From an uncultured Eubacteriales bacterium (GTDB lineage Bacteria; Bacillota; Clostridia; Oscillospirales; Acutalibacteraceae), in the NCBI GenBank assembly GCA_934718145.1, contig CAKUZC010000002.1, positions 1 to 25,886 on the forward strand: a stretch of DNA of 25,886 nucleotides, read 5' to 3'. Numbering within the stretch: position 1 is the first letter of the stretch; every line of letters starts with the position of its first letter. Of this stretch, positions 1-6,729 are shown piece by piece. The position numbers and the translations under genes are program-made. Below the pieces are notes generated by a model. That model was not told the origin of the DNA. It ran no database searches and worked only from the letters and a program-made list of their open reading frames with translations.

Positions 1-357
1 CAGCAACAATGGCCACAGCAACAACAACAATGGCCACAGCAACAACAACAATGGCCACAGCAGCAGCAGCAACAATGGCCACAGCAGCAGCAACAATGGC
101 CACAGCAACAGCAGCAACAATGGCCACAGCAACAACAACAATGGCCACAGCAACAGCAGCAACAATGGCCTCAGCAACAGCAACAACAATGGCCTCAGCA
201 ACAACAGCAACAATGGCCACAGCAGCAGCAACAATGGCCTCAGCAACAGCAACAATGGCCACAGCAACAGCAACAGCAACAATGGCCACAGCAGCAACAG
301 CAACAATGGCCACAGCAGCAGCAACAACAATGGTCTCAGCAACAGCAACAACAATGG
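1..357 (+). repeat. In-frame WPQ5-7 coding repeat
   Basis: Sixteen TGG (Trp) codons occur 7, 8 or 9 codons apart, nearly all followed by CCA or CCT (Pro) and then five to seven CAA/CAG (Gln). The last units degrade to W-S and W-Q. The DNA is almost entirely CAR codons plus TGGCCA/TGGCCT, so it is a minisatellite liable to slippage. It continues past the left edge, so the total unit number is unknown. Confidence 0.95.
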
Positions 358-2655
358 CAACAACAGCAAGAGACGCAAAAAATGCAAGAACAAATAAAGC
401 AAATGAAAGAAGAAATGTTACAACTAAATCCATATTTGAATCGGGATGTTGTTGACGGACAGCTTAAGGGATGTAGTGGACTGCAGCAGCAAATGGAAAT
501 GATACAAGGCGAGATGCAGAGAATACAACAAGCGCAGGATAATGAAATTCGAGGTATGACAAATGATTTGAATCAGGCAAAACAGTATGAGCAACAGTGT
601 GTTAATCAAATAGGAAATAATAAAAAACGATTAGCAATTATAAAGGACGAAAAACTTAAGCTAATAACAATGGGAAATCAACTACAATTACAAGTAGCTC
701 AAATACGGAATAGTTATAATCCTTATAACCAGTTTTGGGCTAATGGTGAGATAAATAGACTAACCCAAGAATATAGTGCACGAGTTAATCAATTCAATGG
801 TTATCAACAAGAAGAACAAACTTTAAATGCACAAAATACGCAACTTGAAGCTCAAGTTAAAGCTCAAGTTGAAAATATTGGAAAAAAGGGGGTGGATAGG
901 ATGAACTATATTCATAGAATCAAAAAAATAAAAGGTGATTTTAAAAAGGTTTTTTGGGGTAAAACAAAACTGAAAAAAGCAGAAATACCACCAGATCATA
1001 TTTCATCCATAGAAGAATATGGAGAACGGATAGAATTTTTGAGAGAAAGAAGTTCGATGCTCGCTGAGTTACCAAATGGTTCGCCTTCTAAATCTACTGA
1101 AGAAGTAAACGATGTGCATTCAATTGGAGAGACTTTAAAAGGTATGTTTTCGAAACCGAATTTGCTTAAAGATAAAGCTTATAGAGGCGTAGCATTTTCA
1201 TTTTTTAAACAACTTTTTGTTTATGGAAATAACTGCAAGGATGTTAAAAAAGTGCGAATAAACACAGTTAATGATATTATCTATAATCCCAAGGCTCCTG
1301 GTGAGGAGATACCTACTCTTAAGGAAGAGGTTTTGGAGCCATTGCTAGAAGGTGTAAAAGGCCCGGAAACTGTAAAATCAATAGACTTAGCAATAAGAAC
1401 ACAATCCGCTGAAACTAAAAGTGCGCGTGGAAATTTTAACGTGTGGAGTGCAATTGAATCCGTAGCTGCAAACCCTAAATTAGGATTTGTTAATTACGAT
1501 CCAGACACCGGACGAGGTTATGTTCCTGGACAAGATGTTATAGAAGTATATAACAAACTTTTGGCAAAAGATATAAGCAAAGAAAAAGTACATCATATGG
1601 TAATGGTAGCAAGTCAGGCAAATGGATTAGAGTCTACCAGTACAAATCTTTCAACACTAGGGGGATATTTAAATGATGGGACACAAGGACCTACTTCTTG
1701 TATGCAAAGTATTAAAGGAATGATAAGACGTAGTTTGGATCATCAACAAGGTAAGTTAAAAGACAAAGACACAGCAAAACCGCTGATAGATCTTCTTATC
1801 TCTAAAAGTTTAATTGTACCATTAATATCAGAATCTAAGAAAGATATAGGAGTATGGGCACCAATCGATAGCTATAGGAATAAAGAAATATCAATTAATG
1901 TAAACTGTTATCCAATGAACGGAAAGGCTTATCCAATTATTGAACGTACAAGATTCACCAATGGTGTATATCCTTTTTACAAAAACGGATACATTCAACC
2001 CAATAGTTTTACCATAGAAGGGCGGAAAATTTTAAGTAATTTAATGGGAGAATTACAAAATTCGTATATGTCTCAAGAATGTGAAACTGATGAAGGTGAA
2101 CAAAAGCATACACAAAACTTCGCAGCCGCAATATCTTACCAAGATTTTTATGGAGATCGTCCACCGCTTATAGATGGGATGGAGGCTAAATTACCAGAGG
2201 ACCAGAAGAAAGCGGCGTATGCAGAGAAGAATATTATGAACTTTAGGTGGATTTACCCTCAATACAACAATATAATAAAACATGCAATAATAAAATCTGT
2301 TGAATTACCTGTAGATAACTTAATAATGGTACATTTAACGAAAATTGGACAAGGTGCCTTTGGTAACCCTCGAGGAATACCAACACTGGCAATGGCTGCG
2401 GCTATATTGGAAAATAAAGAAAAATTAAGAGGTAGTAATATCGTGATTCAAAAGGAATGGCCACCTCAAAAAGACTATGAAGATGCAAAAGTGTGTCTTG
2501 ATCAAATATTTGGAATGCCGAATATTTCTGAAGTGGCATCGTCTTATTTAGGTATTCAATGCTATAATGCAATAAAATCTATTAAAGAATCACCAGGAAA
2601 TTTCAATTTTATATTTAACGAGCGTACAGTTCGTATACCAGAAAGTTTATCTTGA
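1..2655 (+). CDS. Gln/Trp-repeat, coiled-coil protein with a macrodomain-like C-terminus (5' end outside window)
   Basis: The frame is open from the first base, so the gene starts upstream; 884 residues are visible. In-window residues 1-120 are a WP(Q)5-7 tandem repeat. About 125-290 is a Gln/Glu/Lys-rich, probably coiled-coil, region. The rest looks globular. Residues 537-544 read ASQANGLE, 559-564 read DGTQGP, and 782-790 read IGQGAFGNP. The last fits the phosphate-binding loop of macrodomains (G-x-G-x-F/Y-G-x-P), and the first two resemble a macrodomain-like family I recall with ASQxNxLE and D-x-TQGP signatures. This suggests binding or hydrolysis of an ADP-ribose-type ligand, but that is inference. 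No signal peptide can be judged because the N-terminus is missing. An internal Met at 382 is only a downstream codon in the same frame, not the start. The gene ends at a terminator shared with the convergent mutase gene. Confidence 0.8.
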   Translation, partial: QQQWPQQQQQWPQQQQQWPQQQQQQWPQQQQQWPQQQQQQWPQQQQQWPQQQQQQWPQQQQQQWPQQQQQQWPQQQQQWPQQQQQWPQQQQQQQWPQQQQQQWPQQQQQQWSQQQQQQWQQQQETQKMQEQIKQMKEEMLQLNPYLNRDVVDGQLKGCSGLQQQMEMIQGEMQRIQQAQDNEIRGMTNDLNQAKQYEQQCVNQIGNNKKRLAIIKDEKLKLITMGNQLQLQVAQIRNSYNPYNQFWANGEINRLTQEYSARVNQFNGYQQEEQTLNAQNTQLEAQVKAQVENIGKKGVDRMNYIHRIKKIKGDFKKVFWGKTKLKKAEIPPDHISSIEEYGERIEFLRERSSMLAELPNGSPSKSTEEVNDVHSIGETLKGMFSKPNLLKDKAYRGVAFSFFKQLFVYGNNCKDVKKVRINTVNDIIYNPKAPGEEIPTLKEEVLEPLLEGVKGPETVKSIDLAIRTQSAETKSARGNFNVWSAIESVAANPKLGFVNYDPDTGRGYVPGQDVIEVYNKLLAKDISKEKVHHMVMVASQANGLESTSTNLSTLGGYLNDGTQGPTSCMQSIKGMIRRSLDHQQGKLKDKDTAKPLIDLLISKSLIVPLISESKKDIGVWAPIDSYRNKEISINVNCYPMNGKAYPIIERTRFTNGVYPFYKNGYIQPNSFTIEGRKILSNLMGELQNSYMSQECETDEGEQKHTQNFAAAISYQDFYGDRPPLIDGMEAKLPEDQKKAAYAEKNIMNFRWIYPQYNNIIKHAIIKSVELPVDNLIMVHLTKIGQGAFGNPRGIPTLAMAAAILENKEKLRGSNIVIQKEWPPQKDYEDAKVCLDQIFGMPNISEVASSYLGIQCYNAIKSIKESPGNFNFIFNERTVRIPESLS

Positions 2656-2666
2656 ACACAGTAAAA

Positions 2667-2695
2667 CCAGCCGTCTTGAGATGGCTGGCATTTTT
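2667..2695. terminator. Bidirectional rho-independent terminator
   Basis: CCAGCC (2667-2672) pairs with GGCTGG (2683-2688), followed by ATTTTT on the plus strand. On the minus strand the same stem is followed by TTTTAC. It lies between two convergent genes and probably serves both. Confidence 0.8.
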
Positions 2696-2760
2696 ATGCT
2701 CTTATAGGTTTTTTATACCACGTCTTTTAGATGCGGTTATGATTTGTTTTAAATTTGTAA

Positions 2761-4275
2761 TCAAATATTTTTATCTATTTCACTGATATTTAAAAATTTA
2801 TACTTCTTAAAAAACGGCTGAATAGAATCCAAAATAGCTTTTGCTCCACCTGTGATGTAACTCTCTACATACAATACAATTACAGGGTCATGTATGCTTT
2901 TTCTGACAAGAGCCCAGCCTTTTTGATGTTTAGAATTAAACCTAATCCTAACTCCCTCAATATTTTCTTTATCAAGCTCAAAAAGTTTGTTGGAATTAGC
3001 GTAATTTTTTAAATCAGACAAAAGATTTTGAATATCGTAATCAGTGCCACTGAATGGAATCCTTAAATTGATGCTTTCTTTGGCGTCAATAAGGTCTTTT
3101 ATTATACTTTGTAAATTTTCACCGCGTTTTTTACGCTCAACCAATTCAATTATTACTTTAACAGCCAGAAAAGCTCCATCGTCCAAAAAGTTATTTTCCT
3201 TAAATGCCGCATGTCCCGAAGATTCTATAGCAAGTAAACAATTTGACCCTTCATTATCGATTTTTTTAGCCAAACTTATGACATTGTTGTAGCCTCTTTT
3301 ATATCTGAAAGAAAATCCCTTACATTTTTCTATAAATAATTTTAAATAATCAGACGTCATTGAATCGGTCACTATTACTCCACCTGGATTATTTTTCAGT
3401 GCTATATATGATGACAATGCAATAAATTTATTTTTGGAAATCTTTTGTCCATCAGAATCTACAAAAGCAACTCTGTCAACATCAGTATCAAATATTATGC
3501 CCAAATCTGCTGAAGATTCAACAACAGCTTTTGAAATACAGTTCATAGCTTCTGTATTTTCCGGATTGGGAATATGATTAGGAAAATTTCCGTCCGGATC
3601 TAAAAAAATACTTCCTTTAATGTTTGCTCCCAATGGTTTGAGTACTTCTTTTGCAAAAAATCCTCCAACACCGTTGCCTGCATCTACAACTATTTTGAGC
3701 CCTTTAAGTGGTGGAGTATCATCACGAGATTTCAACTCTTTTTTTACAATTTCGCAAAGTCCGTTTGTGTAATAACTCATCAAATCAATTTGACGCACAC
3801 TTCCTAATTTTTTAGATTGCAAAATTGGTTCATTTTCGGCTAACTTCAAAATTTCGGTAATATCAGAACTTGAAACTCCACCTTCTGCAGTAAAAAATTT
3901 AAATCCGTTTCTGTTAAAAGGATGATGACTTGCGGTAATTTGTATAGCTGCAGTGCAAGACAAAAGCGATATAGATTTGTACATAGCCGGAGTCGATGAC
4001 AATGAACAATCATAAACAGTAACTCCAACAGAACGTAAAGTGTTTATCAGTACATTTTTTATTCTAAATGATGAAAGTCTACAATCGTGCCCTACGGATA
4101 TACTTAAATCCGAAAAGGAAATTTCATTCTTTTCTGAAATCCATCGGACAAATGCACAACAAATTTTTTCTATTACTTCATTTGTAAGATTTATATCTTC
4201 TCCTTCAACTCCTTCAAGAGCTATTCCTCTTATGTCCGAACCACTTTTGAGCTGACTTATAAGACTGTTATTCAT
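2761..4275 (-). CDS. Phosphomannomutase/phosphoglucomutase family protein (alpha-D-phosphohexomutase)
   Basis: This 504-residue protein would interconvert hexose 1- and 6-phosphates for sugar-nucleotide and envelope synthesis. The active-site phosphoserine loop is TASHHP (Ser116) followed by NRNGFKFF. The metal loop is DTDVDR (Asp263, 265, 267), and the sugar-binding loop is ESSGH (351-355). The C-terminal phosphate loop reads RKSIHDP (458-464) instead of the common RxSGTEP. From memory, the ASHxPxNRNGxKFF plus HDP combination marks a distinct clade that includes plant plastid homologues, so it need not mean loss of activity. Length fits the family. The ATG at 4275 has an AAGGA-type site about 11 bases upstream and its own minus-strand promoter. 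Substrate specificity (mannose, glucose or glucosamine phosphate) cannot be read from sequence. Confidence 0.88.
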   Translation of the reverse strand: MNNSLISQLKSGSDIRGIALEGVEGEDINLTNEVIEKICCAFVRWISEKNEISFSDLSISVGHDCRLSSFRIKNVLINTLRSVGVTVYDCSLSSTPAMYKSISLLSCTAAIQITASHHPFNRNGFKFFTAEGGVSSSDITEILKLAENEPILQSKKLGSVRQIDLMSYYTNGLCEIVKKELKSRDDTPPLKGLKIVVDAGNGVGGFFAKEVLKPLGANIKGSIFLDPDGNFPNHIPNPENTEAMNCISKAVVESSADLGIIFDTDVDRVAFVDSDGQKISKNKFIALSSYIALKNNPGGVIVTDSMTSDYLKLFIEKCKGFSFRYKRGYNNVISLAKKIDNEGSNCLLAIESSGHAAFKENNFLDDGAFLAVKVIIELVERKKRGENLQSIIKDLIDAKESINLRIPFSGTDYDIQNLLSDLKNYANSNKLFELDKENIEGVRIRFNSKHQKGWALVRKSIHDPVIVLYVESYITGGAKAILDSIQPFFKKYKFLNISEIDKNI

Positions 4276-4312
4276 ATTAAAAACCCGTCCTTATCCGAGA
4301 TATTTTATAGTA

Positions 4313-4341
4313 ATTGTAGCACATAATTTAATGAAGTTCAA
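4313..4341 (-). promoter_or_regulatory. Sigma-70-type promoter for the phosphohexomutase gene
   Basis: On the minus strand, -35 TTGAAC (4341-4336), a 17-base spacer and -10 TACAAT (4318-4313). A TG one base before the -10 makes it an extended -10 site. Confidence 0.7.
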
Positions 4342-4384
4342 TTTATAATTTGATATATTTTATTTAAAAAAATCAAAAAAAGTA

Positions 4385-4418
4385 TTTACATTTACAGTGG
4401 AATGTATATAATTATAAT
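4385..4418 (+). promoter_or_regulatory. Two overlapping promoters for the coiled-coil array
   Basis: TTTACA occurs twice back to back (4385-4390 and 4391-4396) and TATAAT twice back to back (4407-4412 and 4413-4418). Each -35 lies 16 bases from a matching -10, so two promoters offset by 6 bases overlap. The first gene of the array starts about 70 bases downstream. Confidence 0.55.
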
Positions 4419-4487
4419 TGTATTGGTTTAATTGATGCTATTTTTACGCATATAGTACAAAAAAATAATGGAAAGATAGGTGAGAGA

Positions 4488-6089
4488 ATGGGTAAGACTG
4501 AGGATATAATAGAAAAATTGGACGAGGTTATGAATGAAATAGAAATGGTTGAATTTAAATCTAAAAGGAAAAATTTTAAATGGATAACACATCAAGTAAA
4601 ATACGATAATTTTCAAGATTTATGTACAAAATACAATAGAAAAGTTTTGAGTTATCGTAGAAAATACGAAAAATATGTAAGAGAATACAAAAGTGTGTAT
4701 GAGGCGCTCAAAAAAATGGAAAACGATGAATTTAATAAAGAAATGGATAGTCCCGAGGTATTTTTAACATCTGAAATTCAGAAAGAACTAAATTCTTTTA
4801 GAAAAATTAAAGTAAAGCTTAAAAAGCAATTGGATGACATTTCGAAGGAATTAGGCCAATGTTCTCGATTTGACCTCAAATCAAAATTAAAGGTAAGAGT
4901 TGCAATAAGCAAAGCTACAAGAGCTTTAAATGAATTTAAGTATGCTCGGAAAAATATAAAAACCGAACTGAAAGAGAAATCTATAGTTACTTCCGACACT
5001 TTTCTTCATAGTATTTTTAACTATAAGGAAGGTAAAGAAGATAAAAAGGATAAAAAGGATAAAAAGGATAAAAAGGGTAAAGAGGATAAAGAGCCTGATT
5101 GTACCGGAATTGTGGGGAGTTTGTATACCGTTCAAAAATACTTAAATAAGTACAAAGATAATGAAGATTGGAAAGAAACTGACTCTAAATCTGTTGCACG
5201 CATGAATGCGCTTTTGACGAGTAGTTCAAAGTCTTATGTAAAATCGACATGGGCATTCGCGTACGGAATTGATCTAGTGAATAAATTTAAGGCGGATGAA
5301 CTTAAAAATGACAGTACTGCTAAAGCTAGTGTTGAGACTATGAAAGAGTCATTAGATTCGTTAAAATCTAAAATGGATGACTTTATTAAAGATTCTTTAA
5401 ATAATGTTTTGAAAATTAAAACTTGCAGTGGAATTGAAATGTATACTTATGATTTGGAAAACGATTTTAATAGTAAAAAAACTTCCTGGATAGATAAATT
5501 TGGAAAGGTATTTGAAGAATCACCAAATTTAGAAACATTCATAGACATATATTTTCAAAGCAGATCTCCTTTGATGTTTAAATCAGGACAACAGGAGGAC
5601 GATGTTATGGGACTTATGGCTGCGTGGTCCTTATCAATAGGTATAACGAGTTTACTTCCTATTGCACTGACTGTATTATCTCTTTCTTTAGGAGCGGCGG
5701 CGGTAGGAATTATTCTTTTAACAGTGGGAATTGCTATGTTATCAGCAGCTATATTAATTAATATGAAGGCTTCGTCATATTTGGGAAAAGATAGTCTCAA
5801 AGCCTTTACGAATGCACGAGAAGAACTTTCTAAACCTCAAAATGAAACCTCCAAAGCTACGAAAGATGAAAAGAAAGATGAAAAAATTAGCCAAGAGAAG
5901 GATAAAAAAGTTACTAAAGATGAACCGGAAAAGAAGAAAACCGGTGGTATAAGGAAATTTATTAATCATTTTAAAAAAGATGAAAAAGTTAAAGAGGACG
6001 ACAAAGAGCCAAAAGAAGGCGGAAGAGTGCATCGTCTTGTTAAACATTTTGAAAGAAACAAGAAAATTATAAAAAAAGGAGATGCTTAA
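4488..6089 (+). CDS. Unrecognised coiled-coil protein with membrane hairpin, array member A
   Basis: I do not recognise this 533-residue protein. It has a Lys/Glu-rich, probably helical N-terminal region (1-180), a low-complexity KDKKDK linker (182-203), a further helical region (205-345), two adjacent hydrophobic segments (about 376-400 and 402-426) and a charged tail. The tail holds two related basic stretches, GGIRKFINHFKK (486-497) and GGRVHRLVKHFERN (511-524). There is no N-terminal signal peptide. It is clearly paralogous to the gene at 6730: shared blocks include the EIQKELNSFRKIK/QIQKEINRFRKIK region, TFLHSIFNYK/TFVHSIFNYK, GIVGSLY/GMVGSLF and IYFQSRS/IYYQSKS just before the hairpin. 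The start follows an AGGTGA site closely. A membrane-anchored or membrane-inserting role is inferred only from the hairpin. Confidence 0.8.
   Translation: MGKTEDIIEKLDEVMNEIEMVEFKSKRKNFKWITHQVKYDNFQDLCTKYNRKVLSYRRKYEKYVREYKSVYEALKKMENDEFNKEMDSPEVFLTSEIQKELNSFRKIKVKLKKQLDDISKELGQCSRFDLKSKLKVRVAISKATRALNEFKYARKNIKTELKEKSIVTSDTFLHSIFNYKEGKEDKKDKKDKKDKKGKEDKEPDCTGIVGSLYTVQKYLNKYKDNEDWKETDSKSVARMNALLTSSSKSYVKSTWAFAYGIDLVNKFKADELKNDSTAKASVETMKESLDSLKSKMDDFIKDSLNNVLKIKTCSGIEMYTYDLENDFNSKKTSWIDKFGKVFEESPNLETFIDIYFQSRSPLMFKSGQQEDDVMGLMAAWSLSIGITSLLPIALTVLSLSLGAAAVGIILLTVGIAMLSAAILINMKASSYLGKDSLKAFTNAREELSKPQNETSKATKDEKKDEKISQEKDKKVTKDEPEKKKTGGIRKFINHFKKDEKVKEDDKEPKEGGRVHRLVKHFERNKKIIKKGDA
5040..5075 (+). 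repeat. 9-bp coding tandem repeat (Lys-Asp linker)
   Basis: Four exact copies of GATAAAAAG encode DKKDKKDKKDKK in the linker of array member A, followed by two diverged copies. The paralogue at 6730 has no such insert at the matching place, so this is a local expansion. Confidence 0.85.
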
Positions 6090-6090
6090 A

Positions 6091-6579
6091 ATGACAAAAA
6101 GTAACGGAACAGACAATACGAAGGCGAAAGTCAAACATAAGAAAGCGAAAATCAAACCTGAAGAGGCAAAAATCGAACTTAAGAAGGAAGAAATTAGACA
6201 AAAGATTTCTGCTTTAGCATTAGAGAAATATGAAAATGGTATTCTTTTAACAGAACCGAAATCAAGAATATTACCTCACCCGAATTATAAGAAAAAATAT
6301 CAAGCATTTGAAAAGTTATATAGTTCGGAAGATGGTGCTCTAAATAAATTAAAAGAACATAAAGATGAAATAATTAGTAAATTAAACGGTAAAATATTAG
6401 ATGACGCAGAACTGAGTGAATTTCTTAGTCATTTGACAAAATTAAAGACTGCTATAAATTTTTTTAGAAACTACAATGATAACGCTAAATTTAAAAAATT
6501 GAATTCACCGAAAATAATTGAAGATCACACAAAAAATTGTGATGAATGTAAAACATTTTTACAGGAATTAATAAGATAA
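6091..6579 (+). CDS. Short unrecognised charged helical protein, array member B
   Basis: A 162-residue Lys/Glu-rich soluble protein of unknown function. The start is the ATG at 6091, 9 bases after GGAG (6078-6081); the ATG at 6082 abuts that site and cannot use it. It begins one base after the stop of member A and is surely co-transcribed and perhaps translationally coupled. The middle of the protein (F-x-KL ... DDAELSEFL ... INFFRNY) loosely resembles the N-terminal region of members A and C (SPEVFL ... LNSFRKI and DPELFL ... INRFRKI). It may therefore be a stand-alone version of that module without the membrane hairpin; this is weak by eye. It has no signal peptide or membrane segment. The 150 bases that follow hold no gene or clear terminator. 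Confidence 0.75.
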   Translation: MTKSNGTDNTKAKVKHKKAKIKPEEAKIELKKEEIRQKISALALEKYENGILLTEPKSRILPHPNYKKKYQAFEKLYSSEDGALNKLKEHKDEIISKLNGKILDDAELSEFLSHLTKLKTAINFFRNYNDNAKFKKLNSPKIIEDHTKNCDECKTFLQELIR

Positions 6580-6729
6580 TTGCTTAAGGAATAAATCATT
6601 TGATGGTTTGAGCTTTACCACTCGAATTTGTGTTGTTTGTATTTCACGTTCATAGCACATGGTTTTTGTACTACACTTTACGGTAGTTCCGGTGGGCTAA
6701 AACGTAATCAAGGAAAGGAGCTGATTAGA

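Noticed and set aside
1..360. CRISPR-like or structural DNA repeat
   Set aside because: Units are contiguous, have no unique spacers, vary by multiples of three bases and keep one reading frame, so this is coding repeat DNA.
9..455. Frame encoding a MATATTT-type Ala/Thr/Met repeat
   Set aside because: It is the +2 shadow of the CAR/TGG repeat. The WPQ frame is open from base 1 and runs on into 760 more residues of normal protein.
2717..2737. Second terminator hairpin downstream of the WPQ-repeat gene
   Set aside because: ACCACGTC/GATGCGGT pairs with a mismatch and has no T run on either side.
2761..4275. Phosphohexomutase inactivated by loss of the C-terminal SGTEP loop
   Set aside because: The RKSIHDP loop together with ASHHPFNRNGFKFF fits, from memory, a distinct clade with plant homologues, and the serine, metal and sugar loops are intact.
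5775..6155. Minus-strand hydrophobic frame of 126 residues
   Set aside because: It is the complement of Lys/Glu-rich codons of the array genes, which always read as Phe/Leu-rich; it has no ribosome site.
6628..6729. Upstream extension of array member C as a signal peptide
   Set aside because: No ribosome site, and a good one (GGAAAGGAG) sits inside this stretch serving the ATG at 6730.
6580..6729. Riboswitch or degenerate tRNA between members B and C
   Set aside because: Only short imperfect stems such as ACTAC/GTAGT can be drawn, with no conserved motif or T run.
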